Shown in pieces: positions 45,072 through 55,742 of a DNA stretch of 64,000 nucleotides (positions within the stretch are counted from its first letter, which is position 1; every line of letters begins with the position of its first letter). The stretch spans positions 434,001 through 498,000 of the forward strand of contig JAODUP010000006.1 of assembly GCA_025642065.1 (NCBI GenBank). Reading direction: 5' to 3'. The notes beneath the pieces are model-generated. The model was given only the letters and a program-made list of their open reading frames with translations, did no database searches and was not told the origin of the DNA. This DNA comes from Paralvinella palmiformis. Its lineage: Eukaryota; Annelida; Polychaeta; Terebellida; Alvinellidae. The position numbers were made by a program, and so were the translations under genes.

Positions 45072-47927
45072 GAGTGCTATGTGACCAAAAATCTTGGAGT
45101 TGAAAAACCCAAAATACAAGTGATGTGTAATCCAAGCTTGGTGAAGCTGATAATAAGTGTATATAGTACTCTCCTTTCTTGGCATAGCTTCATAAAAACT
45201 CTGCTTCAAATGTGACTTAGGTGAGTAGAGTATCTGTAGTTCTTTTTCTAAAGGCCAGTAGTCATTTTATACTGAACATGACTGCAACTGAGGACTAATG
45301 GTTCTGAAACTGGCATGCATACATCAGTAATACTAAGTTTGGGTGGATTTATGTAAAAGTATTGTATAACCATATTAAACCTTATTAATTAATGGTTTGG
45401 GATGGTTCCAGTGGTGTAAACTGAATGGACAATAATTGTTAGATTTTGTTGCATGTTTCCACAATGTGTGATGGTAGATATTGAGATATTCACAACCACT
45501 GTACATGTACCACTATATTTACACAACAGAAGATGTTTTGGTGGTTTACAGGTAACTGGTTTGGGTTACCTGATTACATCACTTAATAAAATAGCCAGTT
45601 TAGTTTATATAGCTAGTTTCTGTTGGGCAGTAAATGAATGTGCCTTGGACAGAAATATTTAAAACAAATCTTCCAAATTAATCATAACCATACAAAACTC
45701 CTGAATTATTATTATGTGATCAAGCTCAATATTGAATATAAATATAACCATAATTATCCTATTCTTTTAAAAACTTCAGTGACCAGTTCAATCCCCATTA
45801 TCTCCCTCAGCTCTACACTTGATACCTTATTCCTCACAGACACACTACACATCCATCACAGTATTCTTATTTCAGTTTGCTCAAATCATCCTATCTGCTC
45901 TCCATTCATGGCATGAATCTCACCTCCATACACCATTGCACTTCTCACACAATCACATGTCTTATACACTGTCCCTTTTAACTTCAATGACACATCTTTC
46001 CTTATCAAGATCAGATTAGTTTCCTAAATGGGTCTTTAGGGAAACTGAGGTTTAGTCAGTCATTGTAAGGATGCACCAAGGGCTGATGGCAAAATATATT
46101 CTTCAGCAACTCATCTCAAGGTTTTCATTGCATCAGTAATAAGGTCCCCACTGCCAACAGTCCTGGTATTATTAAGCAGTTGGAACAGTGCTCAGGATAT
46201 GAACCACAAAATATTCTACAAAGGACCACAGCTGAAAGGTGGAATATTATAATAATATTATAGTCAAAATTATTAGTAATACTACACAACTTCATTATGG
46301 GTTGTGAAATGAGATCTCCACTACTCAAGCCTCTTTCCCAGTGCTTCCATTCATCAACGAAAACCACAGTCCCTGCCCCATTCACCACTAATGCCATGGC
46401 CCATTCACCACTGATGCTTGAGCCTTAATACCATTAAAACAAAACTGGTTATATTAATATTAATGGTCCTACATATTTTTTATTTCATCCAAAAAGGGAT
46501 TCAAGTGAATTGGTCATAAATCTGCTACAGTCGACATTTACATATTATGAAAACACAGTCTGTAATGTATACAAGGTCATTTATTGGCCTCTTCTATATT
46601 TAGTATCCTTTATTATTAACAGCACAATAGTAATTGGCAGTGTAACCAATGTCAATGTTCAAATTTTGGTTGGTGGATTGTATTTATTTTGCTGAGTTCT
46701 TTAAGCAGAAGAACAGAATATATACAATTTGTTGCTTTAATATAAAGAATTTATTAATTAAATAGGCCCACTAGTTCCTGTAATCATGTAGACAAAGGTG
46801 TGAATAAGCTTTCATCAATGACTTAATCACAATTGTTGAAGCCAATTCTCATGGAAGCGATGACAACAGATAATAATTGTAACTAGGGGTGTATATTCAT
46901 GATCTGCTTAATCGGTGTAGACACAGTTTGTTGCTTTGATATAACTTTATAAGTTTATTGTGTTTACTAGCCAAGTGGCAAAATTGGTGGTGAATGGGCC
47001 TAACTATAAAGGGCGAATGGGCATAACCATAAGGGGCGAATGGGCTCTACCATGAGTGACGATTAGGTCATGGAAACTAGTAAATTTTAGGTGGAGAGAA
47101 GGTATCGGTGGTGTGTTCACATGAAATTCACACTGTTAATGAATAATGTGTGTCATTTCTTGCATTGTTGCATCAATCATCACGGTCAAATTCTTTGTTG
47201 CACAACTCTGCTAGGCACTAAACCACTTACATAACAATATAACTCAAAGGGTTATTAAAACAGTTAGGTCTGGGGACAGGCTATAGTAATCATAGTTTTA
47301 GAAGAGGAGGGGCAAGTTTTATGCTCCAGATTGGCATTCCTGGTGAGATGATAAAATTAATGGGGGATTGGAGGTGTGATTGCTATGAAAGATATCTTGA
47401 TGTACCAACTTCAAGTAATGTCAACATTTACTAAACGCTTCCCTACATCCTACTACTAATTAGATCTACTCTTTACTAATGCTGATTGAAAAAGAAATGT
47501 TGTAAGTAAAATATGTAGTGTAGAATTTCATTATCATGATTATGTAAATGTTAACGTAGAAAAGTTTCTCTATCTGCTGCCTGTAATTTAGTAATTGCAC
47601 CAAGTTCCAGAATCATTATGATATTATACTATATAGTATATAATATTTCTATTGTCTTCATTATAAGTTTATAGACTAGACAGCTAGAGTCTAGATCTAC
47701 TGAAAATTATTAGATTCTTATCATTCTACACCATTTATTAAATACTAAAATAGTGTGGTAATCCATCTATAACTATAATATTGACTATATTATTGTAGGT
47801 TTATTGCAATTTTTCTTGAACAATAATTATAAAGTAACGCACTTAATTTTACCTAAAGTAGAAGTTATCATAGAAACCAGAAAATAACAAAAATATCAAA
47901 AACCGAACTTACTTGTTCATCTGCCAT
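33199..47927 (-). CDS. CCDC96: CCDC96/CFAP184, 12 exons, 712 aa
   Basis: Ciliary axoneme coiled-coil protein. CCDC96 works with CCDC113 near radial spoke 3 and the nexin-dynein regulatory complex (known in Tetrahymena). Coding exons, 5' to 3': 47927-47913, 43623-43491, 43342-43226, 42848-42492, 41236-40875, 39791-39653, 38085-38009, 37318-37171, 37061-36868, 36223-36011, 34489-34352, 33444-33199. All introns are GT-AG, phases match at every junction and the total is 2139 nt. The N terminus is MADEQ. Residues up to about 330 are Glu/Ala/Gly/Pro-rich. The C-terminal half is a long coiled coil with highly conserved blocks (LAEGLHLIDFEQLKIENQT, TVQVLTHLKEKLQFV, LRIDNQKLRQNCGLLGN) that I recognise from vertebrate CCDC96 (human 555 aa). 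The donor of exon 4 (GTGAAC at 42,491) is the weakest site. The protein is longer than human because of the acidic half. Confidence 0.92.
33629..33770 (+). mobile_element. tRNA-derived SINE, family 1, copy 3
   Basis: In the last CCDC96 intron, antisense to the gene. The A-box region reads GTCTCCATTGTCTAAATGGT. The body GTTTCATCTCTCACTCTGCT and the end CATTTAGCTTATTGTGAAC match copies at 6.1 and 29.6 kb. The B box is largely deleted. Confidence 0.7.
35009..35140 (+). repeat. Dispersed repeat tail, copy 2
   Basis: In a CCDC96 intron. GCATTGTAAGCTCCCTTGGG, TGTGTGCTGG, GGTCTGAGTCGGGGATAAT, ending GGTGCAATATAAA. Same family as 4724 and 35,719. Confidence 0.75.
35719..35862 (+). repeat. Dispersed repeat tail, copy 3
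   Basis: Same intron as copy 2, 710 bp further on, direct orientation. GCATGCATTGTATGTTCCCC, GGTCTGAGCCGGGGATAAT, GGCGCTATATAAACATACAT then (ATT)n. The most complete 3' tail of the three. Confidence 0.8.
40141..40332. repeat. Four tandem copies of a 47-50 bp unit
   Basis: Units starting CACCATAAGGACAAGTAATT at 40,141, 40,188, 40,235 and 40,285, differing by a few substitutions and one short insertion. Inside the intron between CCDC96 exons 5 and 6. Confidence 0.9.
40697..40734. repeat. (TA)n microsatellite
   Basis: TA tract in a CCDC96 intron. A similar tract lies at 43,659-43,693, just 5' (on the plus strand, after) of exon 2. Confidence 0.95.
40875..43623 (-). other. CCDC96: CCDC96 acidic exons 2-5
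   Basis: Exon 2 (133 nt, phase 0 to 1), exon 3 (117 nt, 1 to 1), exon 4 (357 nt, 1 to 1), exon 5 (362 nt, 1 to 0). Exons 3 and 4 are symmetric and could be skipped without frameshift. Exon 4 encodes about seven copies of a 10-residue repeat, roughly [N/D]-K-Q-x-[S/A]-E-E-Q-x-V (for example NKQVIEDQAI, NEQVSEGQNV). Exon 5 is an EGE/AAVEGS-rich run (AAVEGSAAVEGS). Low-complexity acidic N termini are also present in vertebrate CCDC96. The plus-strand Ser/Pro-rich frame over exon 5 is a shadow. Confidence 0.85.
44188..45029. mobile_element. 842-bp hAT-like inverted-repeat element
   Basis: Left terminus CAGGGCCGAAAAAT. The right terminus, reverse complemented, is CAGGGCCAGAAAAATATTTT. CAGGG-type ends suggest hAT (family knowledge). 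The expected 8-bp target duplication is not clear (TATCAATT versus CAATTATT). The interior has GGGCAAGTG words near both ends (44,215-44,285; 44,963) as possible subterminal repeats and no convincing transposase. Located in CCDC96 intron 1. Confidence 0.65.
47258..47361 (-). repeat. Dispersed 104-bp repeat, copy B
   Basis: Inverse of 5,173-5,276 with only a few differences. In CCDC96 intron 1. Confidence 0.8.
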
Positions 47928-47933
47928 TTTGAT

Positions 47934-47949
47934 GTTGTCATGTAAACAA
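47934..47949 (-). promoter_or_regulatory. CCDC96: X-box-like and forkhead site next to CCDC96 ATG
   Basis: On the minus strand TTGTTTACATGACAAC ends 7 nt before the start codon. GTTTAC..GACAAC is one mismatch from the RFX X-box consensus (RYYNYY-N1-3-RRNRAC). TGTTTAC is a canonical forkhead core. RFX and FOXJ1 factors jointly drive motile-cilium genes (established), and CCDC96 is such a gene. The position so close to the ATG could be promoter or short 5' UTR. Chance occurrence is possible. Confidence 0.5.
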
Positions 47950-48227
47950 TAATAGTTATCCGCTAGGTAGCGCTCTACGAATTTGTTTTATAATACATCC
48001 TCAGAATATAACGTACCCACATATATCGTACCCACAAAAATGCCGTTTACCATATTTCATACGGTTAATTTATTGTTGTTTTTACTTTTGAATGTAAATT
48101 CTATGCTGTCCTCTGTAATGGTGTATATAGCGATATCGAAGTGGACCGCGTTGGCATGAAACTAACATTAATTTGAAGAAACCATGGAAAACATATATGT
48201 AAATTAATATCTTAATATTTGTGTGTC

Positions 48228-48229
<2 letters not shown>

Positions 48230-48283
<54 letters not shown>

Positions 48284-48284
48284 C
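48230..48284. repeat. (TA)n then (GT)n microsatellite
   Basis: Compound dinucleotide tract, TA to about 48,257 followed by GT. Confidence 0.95.
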
Positions 48285-48410
48285 TGTGTGGACAGCTTGG
48301 TGGTCGTTTACTATTCTAAATGGAATAAGTGCATGTAGCTGTGTCAAATGAAAGACTATTATATTTAAGCTCTCTGGTCAAATGTAGGGTATCCAGTCAC
48401 TTCAGCCCAT

Positions 48411-48522
48411 TTCAAGCACGGCCCAAACCAACTCGGTCCACCATTAACTCGGCCCATAACTTAACCAACTCGGCCCTTAGCGTAATCAACTCGGCCCATC
48501 GCTTATCCAACTCGGCCCATAT
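48411..48522. repeat. Tandem array of about 25-bp CTCGGCCC units
   Basis: Four to five units built on AACTCGGCCCAT with CTTAnCC between them. It lies 170 bp outside the left 15-bp array at 48,689, so it may belong to the same mobile element. Confidence 0.8.
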
Positions 48523-48688
48523 TAATATGTCAATCATATTGTATGATGGAGAGTAATAACATTCATGCAATGTTACATTATAAGTCATTGCCAGAGATCA
48601 GTTTTTAAAGGAACTAGATGGAGGATTGATCAACAAGTCATTGAAAACAACGAGTTCAATATCACAAGACATGTATTTTGTGAATCCG

Positions 48689-50832
48689 GGACATTTAGCC
48701 AACGGACACTTAGTCAACGGACATTTAGCCAACGGACACTTAGCCAACGGACATTTAGTCAATATTTGCAAATTTTTTTATTATGTTTATGTGAGTTTTC
48801 ATAAATATAGTTGTTTCAATAAATACAAAACATTGTATGTAACTGTATTTTGGTAATTCATTATACAAATGTAACAAAGACGAAGTGATGTCTCATATTC
48901 TAAAACTTGCAAACACGGATGTTACATATAGTCCATAGCTGTTATATTCAATTGTCATAGTGTATGTAATTGAATTTTATTCAATTCATTGTACGAATGT
49001 AATGATCACAAACAAAAGTGTCTATTAAGTCTACATCGTATACTTTTAATATATTTCTTTGTGTTATCTATATTGTTTCCATATTTTATATTTCTTAACT
49101 GGGCGCTAAGTATAAATATATATGAATAAAATATCGAGTCATTTAAGAACAGAAAAAAAACCCATAGCGAGCCATAATAATCTCATTTAAATTTATCACT
49201 CAAATAATGAGACGAGTATTTCTTTATAGTGTCTGTAATTAACAAACATCAAAATGCTCAATGGCTTCAATGCCATTCCATGTCTTGCGTACGGTTATTG
49301 AATTTTGGTTTAAATACGGACGTATATCTGTATAATTTAAAAATGTGTGACACGGGCTACCGGTATGTCACGGACTCGATAATCATATTTTCGTTTATCC
49401 CACATATTGTCATGCAACAAACCTTGTCAGATCAACAAATTCTGACTATACATAAAACAGAATATCTGTAAAGGAAGTTAGATCTAATTGCCCTGGGGCC
49501 CTTTTATCCTACTAGCCTATAGAAGCCACTGGTTCCAGGTGAAAGAAGTTAAGTGTCATTGGGGATGGTCTGGTCAACTTGAAGGTACACCAAACAGAAG
49601 CACTGTAAACAAAGCCAGATCTATTTGCACTAGGTGACCCATTTATTTAATAGTGTCTTTCACATACATGCATTTTTATTAGCACACTACTCAATATTTG
49701 GAGTACGGACAGTTGCTCTGAACTTTAATTCCCTAATAATTGGTAATATTCATCCCAATAATTACATAGGTAATATGATACTAAGAAATATATTTCTGAA
49801 TTAAAAATCATTTAATTTTTTTAAATTTTACCTCATTAAAATTCACTGGTGAGCAAGTGTCCACTTTTTCATTTTGTTTGGTGAGCAATCCTAATATTTG
49901 ACACATGAATGTCTACATGAATAGTAGAAATATAACCAAATAATGACATTTATTGTTCTTCTGCACACAAAGTAAATACTGTCTACCTGAACAGTTAAAT
50001 AGCCTAATTCAGCAGAATATCATCTTAAAAGCTTTACTGTTGCATAGAAGATTGTGCACTTCAGTGTGAATATTTACAAAGTTTAAAAATATTCGCTCAC
50101 TTGATGCTGATGAAACTGAATCCATTGAACATTTTGTGTAGTGGACTATTATTAGCTTGCTGATGATCACACTTTTTGCACTTTGCACATTTCTTATTTC
50201 CAACGGCAGCATGTAAAAAATTTCCCAAGTGGAATTCTCTGGCCTTCCACCTTTAAACAATACTAAAGGCTAGATATTAAATAATAATCACAGTATTAGT
50301 TCAATAATTTAAGCCAACATGCAGGTATGTATCAATGTGATATAACACTATGATCATGAGAAAGTGTAACACTGCTTCAAATTAAATTCAGACTTGCTTT
50401 CTATACTGAGGCAAAATTAAGTCACATTTTAAAACTATGATATATCACCTGGGTTATGCAGTCACATCTTAACAACATTACAATACATGTAAGTGGCAAC
50501 TCAACATTGGATAGAGGCTTATTCTGAGACTAGTAGATTATCTGCCGTATATACAAGTAGTAATTACCCACATGCCAGATATAGTTAAGTAGTTAACGGT
50601 GTTAATAAAATCGTATCTAAAGATAGGCCTATATTTGCAACATCCATAAACAGAACATAATATTGACAGAGCATACACAAACTCAAAACTATTACAATAT
50701 ACATGTAGATGTAAGATGAAAATTTTGAATGTTGGCTAAATGTCCCCCCTGCAAATATTGGCTAAATGTCCGTTGGCTAAATGTCCGTTGGATAAGTGTC
50801 CGTTGGCTGAATGTCCGTTGGCTAAATGTCCG
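48689..50832. mobile_element. hAT-derived element with inverted 15-bp repeat arrays
   Basis: Left array 48,689-48,761 has five units of GGACAYTTAGCCAAC and ends in CAATATTTGCA. The right array 50,750-50,832 is its inverse, beginning TGCAAATATTG and continuing with five units; one further GGCTAAATGTCC unit lies just inside at 50,733. Both outer edges keep TCCGG(G)ACATTTAGCC, so the arrays are matching ends rather than independent satellites. The interior carries a collapsed BED-hAT transposase relic on the minus strand. Repeated subterminal motifs are typical hAT transposase binding sites (family knowledge). Exact termini and target duplication could not be fixed. Confidence 0.6.
50009..50257 (-). 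pseudogene. BED finger fused to hAT C-terminal domain, relic
   Basis: Minus-strand reading with small frame slips gives a BED-type zinc finger: aromatic WEIFYMLP, then GNKKCAKCKKC (C-x2-C) in another frame, then HYTKC (H-x4-C). Without any transposase core this runs directly into SVSSASSERIFLNF and KAFKMIFC. Those match the hAT C-terminal dimerisation block (SSAxSERxFS...NRLGxxKAxKLV...). A full-length hAT transposase has about 450-600 residues between these parts, so a large internal deletion happened. It cannot be catalytic because the DDE-type core is missing. Confidence 0.6.
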
Positions 50833-50881
50833 GATACCGTATTTTGTACACAGATCATTGTTCTTTGTTTCAAACAATTTT

Positions 50882-51512
50882 TCAATGTTCCGGATCTGTT
50901 ATAATCATGCCAAAAACTAATTCCTGCGTACCGTATTGTCATGCCACTAGTGAGCAATATAAACATTTAAGTTGGCATGTGTTGGCCGTGGGATGAAACG
51001 CTGAGAAAGCGTTGGGTTGTTTTAATTCGAAATGACAATCTGCGAAATTTACACTGTCAGTGTAAGGATCGACTGAAACAGTGAAAGGCGCAAATAAAGT
51101 GTAATTTACCAATTTTATTATCCATCAGACCATAGATAATAATATTGGTAAATAAAGTGTAATTTACCATATTATTATATCCATAAATAATAAATTTACC
51201 AATATACTGGACTCTATTCTTCTTCTTTTCGTTAAATATAATTTTAGTGTGATTTACTATGAACATTACATTTTAACAGTTTTTGTTATGTGCAGTGAAT
51301 ATTATTGTACTATGGTTTACAATGTTGAATACCACACTTTACTATCATTTATAAAGTAGCAGTGATGGACGATTAGCATATAGTTATAACCTGATTTTCA
51401 GTTTTGGAATACAATTTTTCAACAGTGCCGGCTTTTCGGTTCGAAGCAGAGTTAAACGGTATGGAGAAGTCAGTTTTTGGCATGATTATAACAGATCTGG
51501 AACATTGACGTT
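50882..51512. mobile_element. About 630-bp foldback element
   Basis: CAATGTTCCGGATCTGTTAT plus TATCATGCC-type continuation at 50,882-50,920 is the inverse of 51,471-51,509. About 34 of 36 bases match. Inside, at 51,092-51,205, GTGTAATTTACCA repeats in tandem. No coding content. It abuts the right end of the 15-bp array element. Confidence 0.7.
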
Positions 51513-51750
51513 TAAGGTTAAAATAGCGGGATTATCACAGTATTATCGCTCAGTGGACCCCCTATAAATCCCACAATGCAAAGCGCAGCTGGTTTGTTTT
51601 GGTTTTTGACGTCATCATGCTTCAGGCAAAGACTATATATAACAAGACGTGTTACTTCGCGTTTTAAGATGGGACGCCATTTTGAATTCATGGAGCGCCA
51701 GGGCCCTAGCGACCGGAGGTAGATTGTCACGGACAGCTCCCTTCGTTAAC

Positions 51751-51808
51751 ATGGCGCCTAATGGCACTGATTCATTCTGCGCCGCTTTCGGCTGCAGTAA
51801 CAGAAAAA
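51751..51808 (+). pseudogene. THAP-like first exon
   Basis: ATG-initiated exon with a GTATGC donor at 51,809. It reads MAPNGTDSFCAAFGCSNRK. FCAAFGCSNRK is the classic start of a THAP zinc finger (C-x2-4-C then S-N-R). THAP domains bind DNA in P-element and Kolobok-type transposases and in host regulators. Candidate continuation: a weak frame at 52,835-53,104 ending YYISGYILSNF, which resembles the YxxGY block near the C terminus of P-element/THAP9 transposases. Intervening transposase core is not recognisable. Could also be the first exon of a host THAP gene whose other exons I failed to see. Confidence 0.45.
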
Positions 51809-52834
51809 GTATGCACAAATAAAGACATCCCCGAAAGGAAATGAAATCTAGTGTAAAAATTTGATATGATCTGGCTTTTTAAAAATAAAGGATATTTAAA
51901 AAATAAGCATAACAATTTGAAGTAGACACGCCCCTACTTGACATGACCCAAGCAGTAGGCCCAAGCAGGATATATCTAGATCTATATTTGTTTCAAACAA
52001 AATCTGATTAAATTTTATTGAACAATATCATCCTATTAATCACAAAATTGGTATGTAAGACATACATAAGCTTACAGTTACACGTATGGAGCAACTGAAG
52101 ATGTTATGGGCGGGAGGTATATTTTACTTTATTATTGTTAATTAGATAATTGGACTTCTAAAATTACATTACTATAATCAAATAATTTTTCCCTAATTCA
52201 ATAATTATAAGTAGCTGAGTATTTACAAGATCACCTACATCCATATTTATTTTTAAACGTAATCAATTGGTACTTATTGATATATATGGACTTCTATTTA
52301 TAATTTAAATGTTATGAAATTAATTATTAAATACCTCAGTTAGTGGTAGAAACATTCATTTTGTTATTTTTTTCTATTGACAAAAGTAAAAGATGGGTTA
52401 TTAATTGTTGTCGTTCAGATATATGATGAGGAAGGATTTAAATTACTTGAATACTAATTCTAGAATGTATATGATATGCATTTCACTGAAATGGAATTCA
52501 TGAACCAGACAACTTATCTAGAATGCTATTCCAACTATTTTTGATGTACCAAATCCACCGCATGCATCCACTGAAATCAAAGAGGAAGGTATTAACAGAT
52601 AGGAGACATATACAGGAGACAGGGCCAGCTGTGATGGTAATTAATATTTATCAATATTAATGGTGTTATAATTAGTATTATAAAATTAATTAAATAAGAA
52701 ACAAGGCATCAAACTCATGAAATTTTGTCAGCCCATTTCATATCTTAAAACAAAAAAGGATTACCAGTACCTGAATTAGTACTTGAATGTTCAGCTCGTG
52801 TGCTTTAATTGGTATACTTCTCTTCATAACTTAA

Positions 52835-53104
52835 ATGCATATCAAATCAAATTCTTTAACCAGCTTGAAAAAAAGGAAAACATGTGTTTACACATTGTGT
52901 ATGCACTTGGTTCAAGTCATTATTTTACAAGGTGTTGTTCTGTTTCAGTCCTTGAAGTTCTATGATGATGAGATACCATGTAAACAGGCAAATCTCTTGG
53001 TTACAGATTTACTGGTGTTATCTGTTACAGTAGTCAATGCATGTGTCTATTACATCTCTGGGTATATTCTGTCTAACTTTAAACAGTTCACTGATCTGGA
53101 CTAA
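52835..53104 (+). pseudogene. Possible P-element-like transposase tail
   Basis: The segment after 52,930 reads as plausible protein (FYDDEIPCKQANLLVTD, then VYYISGYILSNFKQF) and stops at 53,104. C..C residues follow beyond the stop in another frame (CSSGC). The YxxGY motif with following cysteines is reminiscent of P-element/THAP9 C termini. Very tentative. From 51,810 to 52,830 the sequence is AT-rich with nothing else supported. Confidence 0.25.
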
Positions 53105-53694
53105 ATGTCATATTTTTGTAGTAGTGGTTGTTTAGAGCTGGAAGCAATTTGGGTTATTCTGTCCATTTGATAACGAATGACTGATTGTAACTATAGCTGA
53201 ACCCGTGGCACAGGAGATTTGAAGCCGCTTATTGTATGAAAGTACTAATTTCTCTATCTCTAACATGTTAACGCAAACATAAATATTGTTAATATTCCAT
53301 GTATATTCATTGTTCTCAGCTGGGCAGGCCTATATTGCATGGTCTATATTATTGAGATGTAGACTTTAAATGAACTTATAATTTTTTTAGTTAATATATG
53401 ATAAATGGACATGATGAATATATGGTGAATTGTGTTATGGTTGCGTTATAATAGCTGTATATATCATTATATGTCTATATCCAAATAAATAAAACTTTAT
53501 GGACTATGATAAACTGACATGATGAAAGTATGTTCGTATGCACGTACCTCATATATACCTAACTGTTTTCATTTAAAAAACTACGCCTTCCACACACAAA
53601 GCTGTGAAATAACCTAAACCACGTCCAATTATTTTCTAATCAGCTGTCAAGTGATCGCAAATTGTAGGCTATTAATTAATTAAGTGACTGGGCT

Positions 53695-54450
53695 GTGAAA
53701 TCACATAATTATTTATTTACAGTTTCAGAGCTTCGTTTCCTTCAATATCAAGTGTGCACAATTAAAGTGTTTATTAACAAAAGAGTATGTGACCATGTAA
53801 CATATAGTACTAGTATTGGCAATTCATTTCAACCATCGCACACATGTACACGATCACATGTGGACAACCAGAGAACTTTTGTTTATCTGAAAAATACCTC
53901 CGGTCGCTTGAGGCGCCACTGGTTCAAAATTCAACATGGAGTGGCAAGAGTAACGCCTCTCTTATGTTTAAGCTCTCTGCTTCAGGCTTATTGGCCGACG
54001 AAATATCACGAGATTCTCGTCAAGCACCCAGGAGTCATTCATTACATGTATTTTTCAGGAAGAGCGGCACTTTTTAGTGTCTCCAGCGGGTGTATTATTA
54101 TTATTATATCCATACCCAAAATATAACTAAATCAGAACGTTTTGAACAAATGTTTTAATAACGTTTCGAAATAACTAGATGCATTTGAACAATACAATAA
54201 TAAATAACATATAAATGCCATAACCAGAAGTGTCAAGATACTTCTGTTCTATATGATTTGTTAGTACAAGGTGGTAAATATGTTTTTTGCAGGCAGTGCA
54301 AACGTTTTAAAAACGTTACTACAATGTTACTATATCCATGCTCAAAATATAACTACACCACAACGTTATGAACAAATGTTTTAATAACGTTTTAAAGTTT
54401 CGAAATAACCGGACATTAAAACGCTTTAATAACATTATATCCACACCCAG
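53695..54450. repeat. Spacer with a diverged 210-bp direct repeat
   Basis: AACAAATGTTTTAATAACGT with flanking CAAAATATAACTA occurs at about 54,115-54,180 and again at 54,335-54,410. No supported gene; long open frames at 53,695-54,126 have no motif. Confidence 0.6.
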
Positions 54451-54649
54451 AAATTCCACTAAAGTCTAGATTTATACATCTGTAGAAGGAGCATTGATGC
54501 GAGAATATGCTTGAAGTAGCTGTTTCGTGGTTTTCTTCCCATTATTGAATTTATCCCACAAATGAATATTCTGGCTTGTAACATTCTGTAGGTGAAACGT
54601 TGATAGCGTTGCAGCTTATTTTCACTCACATACTCTGTTTGGATATATG

Positions 54650-54765
54650 TGGTGTTGGTGTCGCAGCTGGTGGTGGTGGTGTTGGTGGCGCAGCTGCTGG
54701 TTTTGGTGTTGGTAGCCCAGCTGCTGGTGTTGGTGTTGGTATCGCAGCTAGTGGCAAGTTTAGTG
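54650..54765. repeat. Minisatellite, GGTGTTGGT..CGCAGCTG units
   Basis: About four units of 24-30 bp built on GGTGTTGGTRKCGCAGCTGG. Thr/Ser/Cys-rich minus-strand frame here is a repeat artefact at the end of the OTU pseudogene. Confidence 0.85.
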
Positions 54766-55742
54766 ATGCAGCTTAATAGCCAACCATACCAAGTGATTAG
54801 ACTTGAAGACAGCCCCACGTGCTGATGTAGATAATTTTGACCGCATCAAACAACTATCAACATGATAATTAGATTTTCCTTGTCTTACATCCCGCCCTGC
54901 TATGGTGCACCTGAGAGAAGTAGCCAAGTATGGATTCACATCTGTTGGAGGAGAGTATTAACGAATCACGCGTCCTAGTGCAGCACTCCCTGCGAACACG
55001 TGAAAGAGTTCCCTATATGTTCGCGGTCGGCATGCAGATAACAACACATCATGGAGGAATGAACACTCCGTCATCAACCACAGTCTCCTGCACTTTCTCT
55101 TATTAGCACCATATAGACTTCTATATTAGGCGATTTTAATGGCGACCAGAAGTGTGATGTGTTCATGGTGAACTTGTGTTCCATACATTGACAGTGAAAT
55201 TGACCTAAACATGCAATTTCCATCGCCGTACACAGCCCTAGGACTGAAGTGCTCCAGTACGGTTCTGTCATACTGCTCAAGGATAGCTACTGCTGTACAG
55301 TCTTACTCTCCAGATAGCAGTGCTTCAGCATGCGATATGCAGTTTCACCTTGTAGATGTCCATGTGTATTCTTTAATTCTTTGCTCTCTTTGGAACAGAT
55401 GACATATTATCCATGGAGACCTTTACCCTGAAAAATTATTATACAATATGTTAGTTACAAAAAAAAAACTATCATGAGAAGAAAATGGTACGCCGCGTCC
55501 GTAGATCTTTTCGTTCTCGCTCTACGTGTTGCAAATGTTGACGGGTTCTTTTAAAATTTAGCTTAGGGGTTGGTATAGGTGAGAGGATAGCTGGGAAAGA
55601 AAATCGGAAATTCATCATGGACATAATTTCACAACTTATCTTTTTGTAGTATATATCTAGGTTATAACATAATAGAATATGAAAACAAGGTCACTGGAAA
55701 ATTAAAAAGATTCCCCCAAAATGCCAAACAAATGTTCACAAC

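Noticed and set aside
48565..48856. SQRTLSQRTF and LANGHLANGH repeat peptides
   Set aside because: They arise from translating the 15-bp tandem array in two frames.
53695..54126. 143-codon plus-strand frame
   Set aside because: No domain, unusual composition, and overlap with a direct repeat; likely chance.
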